Below, in pieces: positions 43,101 to 54,135 of a stretch of 64,000 nt of DNA. The translations under genes and the position numbers were made by a program. This DNA comes from JAJFUE01 sp041687335 (GTDB lineage Bacteria; Sumerlaeota; Sumerlaeia; MVZB01). Location: NCBI GenBank assembly GCA_041687335.1, contig JAWLCE010000002.1, positions 124,001 through 188,000 on the forward strand. Reading direction: 5' to 3'. The notes under the pieces were generated by a model. That model was not told where the DNA came from. It did no database searches and saw only the letters and a program-made list of their open reading frames with translations. Every line of letters begins with the position of its first letter. The stretch's first letter is position 1.

Positions 43101-45254
43101 ATCGCGGAACACCCGTGGCTGGGGCCGGTCATCGATCGCCTCCGCGAGCGTTTGCTGGAGATCGAATACGAGCGCGGGGATACGGCAACCGAGGCGACCG
43201 AGCTGGTCACGCAGATTCGGCACTTGGAGGGCCGGCGCCATTTCGTCCGGCTGCTGCGGGCGCTCGAGCGCCATGAAATCAAACGCGGCGGCCTCTTCCG
43301 CGAGGAAGGGCGCAGCGGGATCTTCAGCAAGCTGCTGCGCGTTTGCGTGCCGGCGGGGGAAGACACCGCCGAACTGCTGGCCGGCGACCTGAAGGCGGCG
43401 GGGATCAACAACAAACGGCTGATCGAGATTGCCGTCTTTTCGCCGCAGTGGGCGGGGCTGATCGGTACGATCATGGGGCAACCGGCGCTCGAGGACGGGG
43501 TCTGGTGGCTATGGGCACACATGAGCCGATCACCTTGGGGTATGCCGCGACGCTGGATGGATCGCGTCACCGAATCCACTGCCATCCGGCCCGAGGACCT
43601 GCGCGAGGGGGCGGTCGACGTGGAGTGGTTCGGACGTGTGCGGGCGGCGCTTGACAGTCAACTGCTCGACCGGCTGGTTCAGGCCGCGCGCTTCGCTTCC
43701 GATAGCCTCGGCCACACCCGTGCCAAATTGTTCGCCGAGGCGCTGCTGGGGCGGCTGGCGGCCGACGATACGATCAGGCGCATCGAGGACAAGCGTCATC
43801 CCGACAGCGTGCGCGCGCTTGGCTTGATCCCGCTGCCCGCCGGCGAGGCCGGCCGTGCCGAAGTCCTGCGTCGTTACAAGGTCATGCAGGAGTTCCTGCG
43901 CACCAGCCGCCAGTTCGGCAGCCAGCGGCGCGCCAGCGAAAGGCGCGCAACCGAGTCAGGCATGGAAAATCTGGCGCGCACGGCTGGCTATCCCGATCCG
44001 CTGCGGCTGGAGTGGTCGATGGAGTTGGAGGCGGTGGCTGACCTGGCCGCTGGTCCGGTGCGCGTGATCGAGGGCGACGTCGAGGTGCGGCTCGAAGTCG
44101 ATGCGCTGGGGCATGCGGAATTGCTGGCGCGGCGGGGGGATAAGGAACTGAAGGGGGTGCCGCCGGCGGTGCGCAAAAAGCCCGCGGTTAAGGAGCTCGA
44201 CCAACGCAAGGTCGAGCTGCGCCGCCAGCATGGCCGCATGCGGCTGTCGCTCGAGCAGGCGATGTGCCGCGGCGACGCCTTCACCGCCGGCGAGCTGCGC
44301 GCGTTGCTGCGCCACCCCGTGCTGCGGCCGATGCTGACCAACCTGGTCTTCATCGGCGAGCCGGGCCTGGGGATGCTCGACGAGGAGGGAAGGCTGATTG
44401 GCGTCGGCGGCACCGCGCTCGCCGCCACGGCGGCCACGCCGCTGCGGCTGGCCCACCCGGTCGACCTCTTCGCCAGTGGCGAGTGGCCGCAGTGGCAGCG
44501 CGACTGTTTCCTGCGCGAGCGCATCCAGCCCTTCAAGCAAATCTTCCGCGAGTTCTATCCCTTGACCGAGGCCGAACGCCGCGACGGTGATGCCTCGCGC
44601 CGCTATGCCGGCCAGCAGGTCCAGCCGCGCCAGGCGATGGCGCTGCTCGGCCAGCGCGGCTGGGTGACCGAGGAAGGGATCGTGCGGCGGTCGTTCCATC
44701 GCGAGGGCATCAGCGCCTGGCTCCAGTTCCTGGGAGCCAGGTGGACGCCGGCCGAGGTGGAGGGGCTCACGCTCGAGGCGGTCCATTTCACGCCGCGTTT
44801 CAATGAATATGACCATCTCAAGCTCGAAGATCTGCCGCCGCGGGTGTTCAGCGAGGTGATGCGCGACCTCGACCTGGTCGTCAGCGTCGCCCACCGCGGC
44901 GGGGTCGATCCCGAGGCGAGCCAGTCAACCATCGAGATGCGCGCGGCGCTGCTCGGCGAGACGGTCATGGTGCTCGGGCTGGAAAATATCAGGCTCGATC
45001 AGCGGCATGCGATGATTGAGGGCCGCCGCGCGCGCTACAGCGTCCACCTGGGCAGCGGCGTGACGCATGTCGTGCCGGGTGGCGCGCTGGTGATCGTGCC
45101 GGTCCATGCCCAGCACCGCGGCCGGCTCTTCCTGCCGTTCGCCGACGACGACCCGCGCACGGCGGAGATTCTGAGCAAGATCCTCTGGCTGGCCGCCGAC
45201 GACAAGATCAAGGACCCGTTCCTGCTCGACCAGATCGCCGCGCTGACCGAATGA
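40128..45254 (+). CDS. Giant DUF4132/MolR-like protein (1708 residues)
   Basis: The protein has an N-terminal half of helical repeats (HEAT-like, for example LALFAIAFEDLPAALVHVDRIL and PACIKLVGDASMDVRELAI) and an acidic, proline-rich linker at about residues 670-720. The C-terminal third resembles the DUF4132/MolR group: LRLAHPVDLFASGEWPQWQRD with ERIQPFKQIFREFYPLT, and an end section RYSVHLGSGVTHVVPGGALVIVPVHAQHRG. E. coli YehI is a family member. No catalytic motif is evident to me. The ATG at 40128 has AGGGAG six bases upstream. An ATG at 40107 is in frame, adds seven residues and overlaps the previous stop. It is probably the partner of the Gly-Gly protein. Confidence 0.75.
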   Translation: MAGQPEQDPLKAQLEGFTVNDIRALRLKRAKGLPPFKRKAGEFFKEQFESKIKRETVEEVHRRKARHEQMWLEFCRRPEAVRRMVYEHVFPSIADLIEPALEVVRRGPLRINQVCATMRAPRDHELTHRSCKEWMLQLPDGLGKYDQPVQWYAQWAPHFHEGCLAGYCMNALAPLLAGAIDAGGTVGAEVKSILFDSAAGRHPIGRMGQHIPLALLSCADPECWEFVEKMLLAAQREEGLRQSILESVQLCHPEAFRRMLRLIVEHGLARFSSVVRAADVWLGFGYDSQGTGSHQAMLERLLAMLEDPEVREKTLAEGSGEDFYLALFAIAFEDLPAALVHVDRILPSDPTVDRRAAALYLRLRSGFPLTVGQLLGLLEDEDVRIGWLAMRSRLVGEVRPGEEQRRWIEGFRAYTRRLPAKPVRQQPLVWPWLAPVIESAEAYRMMIGALEDKEKLALADEVPALSCNTRRLWLHAIRSIQSLPPQVRPACIKLVGDASMDVRELAISALDRAGIEAAQAPALEEGLRRKCDRTRKGIIALLLKQKDREALASADRLLASNHELQRLAGLELLRLMVEAGHSIDECRRRAAQDEAPASGRKAVTADEARAHVEAIVSRPHPEWALENGFGLFEPAQLTPPVAPRGLTVYRDFTTARACLKDLERLFEEHKDAPVDLDAARQPAAADEPPPPAEVEPTEEALFEAMEAMEALIEAEEAPKGNGKLFELEHRFPAPEERLDAAADLRRLPLGQVWTGWFDRRPAALRDPDGLELLRAKLLQDCSSIGYGILEDSPVLKFLEPVDKAVAPGLKPYKPSWMPVFTLLLWHHKLYGTGEAVDYLLDLMEQMMAAVPPSLRWTISLHSYIHSWRDQWLFKSLDKLIDRSMRMRSDLWTRERMVRLWKLRRWQWRPIDEARPGTGWLKRLPVRIEPPNVEYEDCTPEKFYDQSVGWCVTFELTLAAVEAKAANEADVLENLTRDPHLFYKLTQPDVPLIAEHPWLGPVIDRLRERLLEIEYERGDTATEATELVTQIRHLEGRRHFVRLLRALERHEIKRGGLFREEGRSGIFSKLLRVCVPAGEDTAELLAGDLKAAGINNKRLIEIAVFSPQWAGLIGTIMGQPALEDGVWWLWAHMSRSPWGMPRRWMDRVTESTAIRPEDLREGAVDVEWFGRVRAALDSQLLDRLVQAARFASDSLGHTRAKLFAEALLGRLAADDTIRRIEDKRHPDSVRALGLIPLPAGEAGRAEVLRRYKVMQEFLRTSRQFGSQRRASERRATESGMENLARTAGYPDPLRLEWSMELEAVADLAAGPVRVIEGDVEVRLEVDALGHAELLARRGDKELKGVPPAVRKKPAVKELDQRKVELRRQHGRMRLSLEQAMCRGDAFTAGELRALLRHPVLRPMLTNLVFIGEPGLGMLDEEGRLIGVGGTALAATAATPLRLAHPVDLFASGEWPQWQRDCFLRERIQPFKQIFREFYPLTEAERRDGDASRRYAGQQVQPRQAMALLGQRGWVTEEGIVRRSFHREGISAWLQFLGARWTPAEVEGLTLEAVHFTPRFNEYDHLKLEDLPPRVFSEVMRDLDLVVSVAHRGGVDPEASQSTIEMRAALLGETVMVLGLENIRLDQRHAMIEGRRARYSVHLGSGVTHVVPGGALVIVPVHAQHRGRLFLPFADDDPRTAEILSKILWLAADDKIKDPFLLDQIAALTE

Positions 45255-45301
45255 GCGGCATCACGAGTCGTTGGCCCCGGGCAGATGACGCGAAGGCACC
45301 G

Positions 45302-46102
45302 CTAGGCGAGCTGGCGGTCGCGGCGGCGCAATTCGGCCGTCAGCAGCTCTTCCAAAAACCGCTGCTCCAGGCCCGGCTCGGGGGCGGGCAGGTTGAGCTT
45401 GAGGCTCAGCGCCTTGACCAGCAGTTGCAGCGGCCCGGCACAGGCGCCCGCCTCGGTGCGCAGCACGCGGTCGAGCATCTGCTCGGCGGCCTGCCACTCG
45501 GCCGGGCCGAGCCGCTGCAGCCGTCCGTGGAAGTGGAATGTCGGCTCGCCGGCGACGGGACGGTTCCTCAGGTATTCGATCAGGGAGTCCCCCGTCCTTG
45601 ACTTCTCCTCGGTGACGATCAGCGTGCCGGAAATCATGTCGCCCAGCCGCTGCTGGCGCTGGCTGACCAGCGGAATGAACCAGAAGATCGGGAGCTGGTC
45701 GGCCACCCGGAACAGGTTGCGCACCAGGATGCTGACCGGATCGAGCGCGAAGCCGTCGGCCTTGACCACGCGGATGCCGACCGAGCGCTTGCCGGGGGTC
45801 TGGCCGCGCATCAGCAGTTCAAACAAGCCGAAATAGGCGAAGCTGCCCAGTCCGTGCGCCAACATCAGCATCCCCACGCCATACCAGATGATGGCCGGCC
45901 CATCGGCATCGAGTTCCATGACCTGGAAGCGGCCCAGTAACGCCGGGCTGGCAAGAATCATCAGCAGCAGGAAGAGGACGAACATGAGGATCAGCATCAG
46001 CAACTGGTCGGTGATCCAGCCCAGGAAGCGGGTGCCGAGGCCGGCGAGCGGGTAACGGAGCTTGACATTCTCCGGGGTTTCGAATTCGATGTAACCGTCC
46101 AT
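45302..46102 (-). CDS. RDD family membrane protein
   Basis: The 266-residue protein has an RDD domain (RYPLAGLGTRFLGWITDQLLML, RGQTPGKRSVGIRVVKADGF, LVRNLFRVADQLP) with about three transmembrane helices, and then a charged cytoplasmic tail of about 90 residues. Its function is unknown in general; RDD genes are often found beside SpoIIM/MoxR genes. GAGGTTTGTC precedes the ATG at 46102. It runs opposite to the SpoIIM-like gene: its start lies at that gene's potential first ATG, so they share the promoter region. Confidence 0.85.
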   Translation of the reverse strand: MDGYIEFETPENVKLRYPLAGLGTRFLGWITDQLLMLILMFVLFLLLMILASPALLGRFQVMELDADGPAIIWYGVGMLMLAHGLGSFAYFGLFELLMRGQTPGKRSVGIRVVKADGFALDPVSILVRNLFRVADQLPIFWFIPLVSQRQQRLGDMISGTLIVTEEKSRTGDSLIEYLRNRPVAGEPTFHFHGRLQRLGPAEWQAAEQMLDRVLRTEAGACAGPLQLLVKALSLKLNLPAPEPGLEQRFLEELLTAELRRRDRQLA

Positions 46103-46139
46103 GACAAACCTCGTTGCCCGGGAGTGCTTCCATCCGCCG

Positions 46140-47168
<1,029 letters not shown>

Positions 47169-48446
47169 TCAGCGCCGAGTTGACCGCGCCGGGGTGGACG
47201 TCGAGCACGTCGACGCCGGAGCGGCGGATCGCATGCAGCGCGCTCTCGCGGTCGCGCAGCAGGCGCAGCGCCGCCGCCGTGCGCGCCACGTCGCGTGGCC
47301 GACCGATCGGCTCGCGCGCCGCCGTCTCCAGCAGCGGCGTCTGCAGGGCCGCCATCACGACGATGTGGCGCCGGCCGAGCGTGGCCAGCGCCGCGCGGAA
47401 GCCGGGCGAGGTCGCCTCGTCGACGATGTCGGTCAGCACGACCACCAGCGCCCGCTTGCGCTGGCGCATCTGCAGCGTCGCAAACATCCGCCCGAAGTGG
47501 GACTCGTTCCAGCTGCACTCGACCGCGTAGAGCGCCTCGAGCAGCGTCTCCCAGCCGGCGCGGCCGCCGCGGGGGGGGACCCACGCCCGCACCTCATTGT
47601 CGAAGACACCCACCCCGCAGCGGTCGCCCCGCTCCAGCGCGGTGGAACCCAACAGCAGCGCCGCATCGACCGCCGCGTCGAGCTTGGAGCCATCCTCCCG
47701 CGCCGCCAGCCCCATCAGCCGGCCCCGGTCGACCAGGATCATCAGCTCGCCGTGCTGCTCGGTGCGGTAGCGGCGCACCAGCAGCCGATCGTGGCGCGCG
47801 CTGGAGCGCCACGCGATCCGGCGCACGTCGTCGCCGCGCGAGAACTCGCTGAGCATCTCGAACTCCAGCCCCTCCCCCCGCCGGCGCGCCAGCGGCGAGC
47901 GGTCAGCCAGCACCAATTCGTCGGCGCGGGCCTTGAGCAACGTGCCGGCATCGAGCGCCAGCGGGGGGAGCGACTTGACCTCGAACGTCTGCTCGAACCG
48001 ACGCTGCCACTCCAGAGCCCCCGCCCTGCCGCGCAAGCGCACCCAGACTGGGCCGAAAGTGAAATCCCCGCGGCGGCTGAGGTTGACGCGCACGGCCAGC
48101 CGCGCTGGCTCGGCCGGCGTTGCAACGAAATTCAGTTGCGCCACCCGCGGGCGCGCCGCCTCGGGCCATTGGTCGCGCAGCTCGCCCGCCGCCGCCCCCC
48201 GCCGGCTCCGGATCGTCCACTGGATTTGGAACTCTCTGCCGCGGGCGACCCGCGCCGGCTGGGCGCGCTCGATCTCAAGCCCTGCCATCCGCCGGCGCAG
48301 GTCGAACAGGTCAAAGACGACCAGGCCCAGCCCCGCCAGCAGCACGAGCGCCGCCCCGGCCACAGCCGGCGCCCACGCCAACGCCAGCGCCGTCAGGCCG
48401 ACGGCCATCGCCCCCAGCAGCAGGAGGGAGCGGCCGGGCCGCCAAC

Positions 48447-49394
48447 TCAACGCGGCACCTCGATGGCCTGGACAAGCTCGTCGAGCACGTCGTCGACGGC
48501 CACTCCTTCCAGCTCAGTCGCCGGCGAGAGCACCACGCGGTGGCGCAGGCAGGGCTTCAAGGCCGCCTGGATGTCATCGGGGGTGACGAAGTCTCGGCCG
48601 TCGAAGCGTGCCAGGCACTTGGCCGCCATCAGCAGCATCAGCAACGCGCGCGGGCTGGCGCCCACCGACAGCGCATCGTCCTCGCGCGTGGCGCGCCCGA
48701 GCCGGCGCACGTATTGGATCACCTCGTCGCGCACGAAGGTCTCGCGGATGACCTGGCGCGCCGCGTTCACCATCGCCGGCTCAAGGATCGCCTCAAGCTG
48801 GCTGGTGGCCGCCGAGACGTCCAGCCCGTGCGCGTGGTGGCGGCGCAGGATTTCCTCCTCGGCCTCGCCGTCGGGGTAGTCAACCAACACCTTGAACATG
48901 AATCGGTCCAGCTGCGCCAGCGGCAGCGGGTAGGTCCCCTCCTGCTCGATCGGGTTCTGCGTGGCAAACAGGATGAACGGCTCGGGCAGCCGGTGGGTGC
49001 TGCCGTCCCACGTCACCGCGTGTTCCTGCATCGCCTCGAGCAGCGCCGACTGGGTGCGCGCCGAGGCGCGGTTGATCTCATCAGCAAGCACGAAGTGGGC
49101 GAAGATCGGCCCCTGCACGAATTCGAAGGCGTCGCGGTCCTTGCGCCAGACGCTCGAGCCGGTCACGTCTGCCGGCAGCAGGTCGGGCGTCATCTGCACG
49201 CGTTTGAAGTCCATCCGCAAGACGGTGGCGATGGTGCGCACCAGTAGCGTCTTGGCCGTGCCCGGAACCCCCTCCAGCAGCACGTGGCCATTGCTGAGCA
49301 GGGCGGCCAGCGACAACTCGACCACCTCGCCCTGGCCGATGACCACCCGCTCGACCTGCGCGCGCAGGGTTTCGTAAAGCTCGGCGACGTTCAT
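48447..49394 (-). CDS. MoxR family AAA+ ATPase
   Basis: The 315-residue product has Walker A in LLEGVPGTAKTLLVRT, Walker B in FVLADEINRASARTQSALLEAM, sensor 1 FATQNPIEQEGTYPLPLAQLDRF, and a C-terminal helical domain (SPRALLMLLMAAK). MoxR ATPases remodel partner proteins, usually through a DUF58/vWA adaptor, here the next gene. GGAGG lies before the ATG. The ATG overlaps the stop of the DUF4350 gene by three bases (ATGA), so an operon is clear. Long frames on the other strand are antisense. Confidence 0.94.
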   Translation of the reverse strand: MNVAELYETLRAQVERVVIGQGEVVELSLAALLSNGHVLLEGVPGTAKTLLVRTIATVLRMDFKRVQMTPDLLPADVTGSSVWRKDRDAFEFVQGPIFAHFVLADEINRASARTQSALLEAMQEHAVTWDGSTHRLPEPFILFATQNPIEQEGTYPLPLAQLDRFMFKVLVDYPDGEAEEEILRRHHAHGLDVSAATSQLEAILEPAMVNAARQVIRETFVRDEVIQYVRRLGRATREDDALSVGASPRALLMLLMAAKCLARFDGRDFVTPDDIQAALKPCLRHRVVLSPATELEGVAVDDVLDELVQAIEVPR

Positions 49395-50731
49395 GGAGTC
49401 CTCCCTCCGAGGGTGCAGCGTTGGAATTCGGCGGCGGCGCGGACCAGTTGATTCGCCTCGATGCTCGCGGCCGGCGCTTCGGCCAGCCGAGCCAGGTCGG
49501 CGCCGGCGGACCGCAGTCGCTCCGCGGCCTGCGGGTCGCGCCGCTCGAGGACCCCGGCCAGCAGCTCCAGGTCGGCCTGACTGTGGACCGTGCGCAGGCG
49601 GCGGCGCAGCGCCCAGCACCCGCCCTCGAGCAGTTCACGCGCGATGAAGGCGCGCGAGCGCCGGCCGCTGAACAGACCGGCCATCGCGTCTAGGTATTCC
49701 GCCAGCGTGCGGCGGTTGATTGCCTGCTCGGCCAGCGGCGGCCCCAGCCGCACCGCCCCGCGCCAGACGAACAGCCCCCCCGTCAGTGCCACGGTCAGCG
49801 CCAGCAGCCCATACGGGAAGCGCGTCAGCAGCCAAGCCGGGTTTCCGCGCACGCTCAGCCCGTGATAGAACTCGTCGATCAGGTAGGGAGGCGGGCCGGC
49901 CGCGCCGAGCCAGTGGACGGCCAGCACCGGGTTGTCGTCCAGGCCGAGGAACTCGTTGGTCAGCAGCCGGTGCTCGGCCAGCACCGATATGCTGCCCGCG
50001 CCGACCTGCCAGGCCGCCGCCAGCAGCATTTCCTCGCCGCCGCGCCGGGCGCGCACCAGCCCCAGCGTGGTGATGCCGTCGGCCGGACGGGTGCTCCACC
50101 TGAGCCCGGCGGTCGACTCCAGCGGCAGTTGCAGCACCGTCGATGGGCCCATCCCCGCGAAGACGCCCTCGCTCCCGGCCGCGGAGCCCAGCCGGGGCGC
50201 GGGCTCATACCTGACCCAGCCGCTCTCGCGCGCGTAGGTGTCGGTCAGGCCGCGCAGGTTGGGTTCCTCATCGCCATCGCCCCCTCCCGTGCTGACGAGT
50301 TGAAGCCCATCCAGCCCCAGCAGCGCCAGCACGTCCTCGGGCGAGGTCGGGTGGCGACCGGGCAGGGCGTGGATTCCCGCCGCGCTCTGCGGCCGGAGTG
50401 CCACCGCCAGCCGCCCGCCCCCACGCACCCAGTCCCGCATCCGCTCAAGGTAATCCGACTCCAGGGCCAGCAGTTCGGGCACGGGCGCGAGCAGGGCCAG
50501 CGTCACCGGCCGGCCCAGTTGGGCCTCGGGAGGTAGCAGGTTGCGCTCGGCGGGGGCATTCAGGGCCAGCAGCAGATCGTGCAGGGCGCGCTGGCCATAC
50601 GCGCGGGTGCCATAGCTGTCGTCGCCCATCCCGTCGTTGTCGGGCGGGGCCAGCAGCCCGACCAGCATGGCGGCCAGCGAGACCATCGCGAGGACGATCA
50701 GCATCGCGGTCAGGTTACGGCTGTTGAGCAC
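49391..50731 (-). CDS. DUF4350-type membrane protein of the MoxR cluster
   Basis: The 446-residue product has an N-terminal transmembrane helix (LIVLAMVSLAAMLVGLLA), a long periplasmic-type domain with ALHDLLLALNAPAERNLL and ERMRDWVRGGGRLAVAL, and another transmembrane helix (GLLALTVALTGGLFVWRG) before a helical cytoplasmic tail. This is the DUF4350 pattern of MoxR clusters. The GTG at 50731 is chosen since GAGGAG lies seven bases upstream. It overlaps the end of the DUF4129 gene by 17 bases. Its role is not known. Confidence 0.75.
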   Translation of the reverse strand: MLNSRNLTAMLIVLAMVSLAAMLVGLLAPPDNDGMGDDSYGTRAYGQRALHDLLLALNAPAERNLLPPEAQLGRPVTLALLAPVPELLALESDYLERMRDWVRGGGRLAVALRPQSAAGIHALPGRHPTSPEDVLALLGLDGLQLVSTGGGDGDEEPNLRGLTDTYARESGWVRYEPAPRLGSAAGSEGVFAGMGPSTVLQLPLESTAGLRWSTRPADGITTLGLVRARRGGEEMLLAAAWQVGAGSISVLAEHRLLTNEFLGLDDNPVLAVHWLGAAGPPPYLIDEFYHGLSVRGNPAWLLTRFPYGLLALTVALTGGLFVWRGAVRLGPPLAEQAINRRTLAEYLDAMAGLFSGRRSRAFIARELLEGGCWALRRRLRTVHSQADLELLAGVLERRDPQAAERLRSAGADLARLAEAPAASIEANQLVRAAAEFQRCTLGGRTP

Positions 50732-51368
50732 CCGACATCTCCTCGGCCCACTGCCTGATCGCCTGGTAATCCCGCAGGCAGCCCTCGTAATCGGTCGCCG
50801 TGCACAAGCCGCCGGCATACCAGCGCCATTCCACCGTCTCCACCAGCCGGCGCAGCGGCTCGAGCGCCGCCGTCCGCCGGAACAGGCGCAGATACTCGCG
50901 GCTGGTGGCGCCGGGACGCGGCCGCCGCGGGCGGGTCAGGGCCAGCCGCAACAGGCCCGCCTGCACCAGACAGCGGCCGGCGGCGGTGTGCTCGCCCTCG
51001 CGCGCCAGTTCCGCCGCGCGCTGCTCCCACTCCTCGGCCGTGCGCGGGGCTTGGGTTCCCCCCTGGCGCAGCCGCCCCCGGCGCGGGCCGCGCGCCGCCG
51101 CCGCCAGACTGTAGGCGATGTGGGCGACCAGCAGCACCAGCAGGACGAACAGGGTGCCGGTGATCAGCCAGGCCAGCAGCGGCGAGATCGAGGCCAACAC
51201 CCCGAACCATTCGAGGAATGGTCCGAGGATGGCCCCGATCCACTCGAGCAACTGGAGCATGAACTGGTTGTCCATGCCGCCCGTCTCCCCGAGCCGAAAC
51301 TCGGGGCGCGCCAGCACCGACTCGGCTGTCTGGCGGATCACTTCGGGCGGCGGCGGCGTCCAACTCAT
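50715..51368 (-). CDS. DUF4129-type membrane protein of the MoxR cluster
   Basis: The 217-residue product has a transmembrane helix around LLAWLITGTLFVLLVLLVAHIAYSL and a C-terminal helical domain with EYLRLFRRTAALEPLRRLVETVEWRWYAGG, the DUF4129 signature. It is probably part of the same envelope-associated MoxR complex. I chose the ATG at 51368; a TTG two codons upstream is also open. The ribosome binding site is weak, and it lies nine bases after the stop of the upstream membrane gene, so translation may be coupled. Confidence 0.75.
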   Translation of the reverse strand: MSWTPPPPEVIRQTAESVLARPEFRLGETGGMDNQFMLQLLEWIGAILGPFLEWFGVLASISPLLAWLITGTLFVLLVLLVAHIAYSLAAAARGPRRGRLRQGGTQAPRTAEEWEQRAAELAREGEHTAAGRCLVQAGLLRLALTRPRRPRPGATSREYLRLFRRTAALEPLRRLVETVEWRWYAGGLCTATDYEGCLRDYQAIRQWAEEMSGAQQP

Positions 51369-51377
51369 GGGCAAGGG

Positions 51378-52172
51378 TTATTTCCACATGTCGGCGTGGA
51401 CCGCCGGCTCGACCTCGTCGGCCGGCACCGCCTCGGCATGGATCATTTCGGCGAGCCGCTGCAGGTCGAACTGCTCATGCTTGCAGCGCGTCGAGAAGTA
51501 GAACACCACCAGCGCCGCACCCTGCAGGATGGCCAGCACGCACTGGACCAGGATGTCGACCGTGCCGGTCATCAGCTGGGAAGGCAGCAACTCCGTGACG
51601 ACGCTAAGCATCACCGATATCACAAACAGCAGGAAGGCAATCACAAAGGCATTGCCCCAGTGCTGCTTCATCAGTTGGCGGCTGCGCTTGAGCGCCTCGA
51701 TCCCCGATTGCTTCTCAAACACCACGACCATGTCTGTCAGGAAAAACATGAACATCAGAAGGATGCCGGGAATGATGAAGAGTACAAAACCTCCAAAAAT
51801 CGCGATACCTTTGAAGATGTTGGTCCAGATCAGGGCGGGCAAACGGCGCAGGGCTTGGCCGATCGCCTGGCCGATGGTGACCGGCTCACCCAGATAATGG
51901 CGAGAGACCGCCACCATCACCGCCATGTTGGATATCGGCATCACCAGCATGAGCAGCAGGATCGTCCCTAAAAACGGAATGAGCACCTCGCCCCCCCCAA
52001 AATCATCAGGCGGCGCGGATTCTATGTAAAAACCCAGCAGCATCATCGGCAGCAGCACCGGCACGAGCACCAGCATCACGATCCCCAGCAGCATGCCGAA
52101 ATGGTTTTTCATGATCTGGATCGCCTGGTCCAGGATCCCGCCCACCCCAAGCTCACGAATCTGATAGCGCAT
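51378..52172 (-). CDS. Multi-pass membrane protein, YciC/GPDPase-membrane-like
   Basis: The 264-residue product has about six transmembrane helices (MLLGIVMLVLVPVLLPMMLLGF, LIPFLGTILLLMLVM, GIAIFGGFVLFIIPGILLMF, FVIAFLLFVISVML and others). The N-terminal GILDQAIQIMKNHFGMLLGI resembles the membrane domain family seen with glycerophosphodiester phosphodiesterases. No enzyme domain is fused. AAGGAGG lies six bases before the ATG at 52172, the best of three close starts. It is the first gene of the MoxR operon, so a promoter should lie in the following gap. Confidence 0.7.
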   Translation of the reverse strand: MRYQIRELGVGGILDQAIQIMKNHFGMLLGIVMLVLVPVLLPMMLLGFYIESAPPDDFGGGEVLIPFLGTILLLMLVMPISNMAVMVAVSRHYLGEPVTIGQAIGQALRRLPALIWTNIFKGIAIFGGFVLFIIPGILLMFMFFLTDMVVVFEKQSGIEALKRSRQLMKQHWGNAFVIAFLLFVISVMLSVVTELLPSQLMTGTVDILVQCVLAILQGAALVVFYFSTRCKHEQFDLQRLAEMIHAEAVPADEVEPAVHADMWK

Positions 52173-52672
52173 CATCTTCCTCCTTGGGTTGCCCATCAAT
52201 TTACGTCGGCTTCATCTTGATCCATCGGTTTGCAAGCATATCGAGCGGTCCCGCAGAATCAAGATGTTTTTCCGCGACTCCCGGCGGCTTATGGGTGGGG
52301 ATCGAAGTGCGAGATGCGGGCATCATGCCCCCGCCACCACGGCAAGCTGGAAAAGCAGGTCAAATGTGGTGGGTTCGACACATGACTGCTGCAAGCTTCT
52401 GCCGCTGGCCCGCCGAAGAGCCGCCGAAGATTGGGCCGTTTCCTGATCAAAAATTGATAGGCCAACAGGGACCTCGAAACCGAACTTTCAGAGATGTGTT
52501 CTGTCGGAAAGTCGCCACGGTCAGGATATCTCCCCATTTTCTTCGCATTTTCGATTCCTTGTCCGGTTTCGGTTGCAAGTCGGTTTTGTTTCCTGTATCT
52601 GTAGTGCGGCCATAGTACACGGGGGTGGAGTGGCCCCCGACGACACATCCCGTCTTGATGATGCGAGGTTGC
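52173..52672. other. Divergent intergenic region
   Basis: About 500 bases separate the MoxR operon and the transhydrogenase operon, which are read away from each other. Both promoters should lie here. I see no RNA gene, repeat or convincing short gene; open frames in it have no ribosome binding site. Confidence 0.5.
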
Positions 52673-53839
<1,167 letters not shown>

Positions 53840-53851
53840 GGAGGCAGTTTC

Positions 53852-54133
53852 ATGACAATGTTTGTCACAGCCCTGACGATCTTCGTGCTCGCGATCTTCG
53901 TCGGCTTCGAAATCATCACCAAGGTGCCGCCGACGCTGCACACCCCGCTGATGTCGGGGTCCAACGCGATCTCGGGGATCACCCTGGTGGGCGCGCTGAT
54001 CGCCGCCGGCATCGGCCTGACCCATACCATCACCGTGCTGGGGTTCCTGGCCGTCGTGCTGGCGACCATTAACGTCGTCGGCGGCTTCATGGTGACCCGC
54101 CGCATGCTCCAAATGTTCCGGAGGAAGTCCTGA
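53852..54133 (+). CDS. pntAB: NAD(P) transhydrogenase subunit alpha part 2
   Basis: This 93-residue protein has three transmembrane helices and the conserved PPTLHTPLMSGSNAISGITLVG. It is the separate small membrane subunit found in transhydrogenases with three genes. It forms part of the proton channel. A strong AAGGAGG precedes the ATG. It starts 12 bases after the pntAA stop and ends two bases before pntB, so the operon is tightly packed. Confidence 0.96.
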   Translation: MTMFVTALTIFVLAIFVGFEIITKVPPTLHTPLMSGSNAISGITLVGALIAAGIGLTHTITVLGFLAVVLATINVVGGFMVTRRMLQMFRRKS

Positions 54134-54135
54134 CC

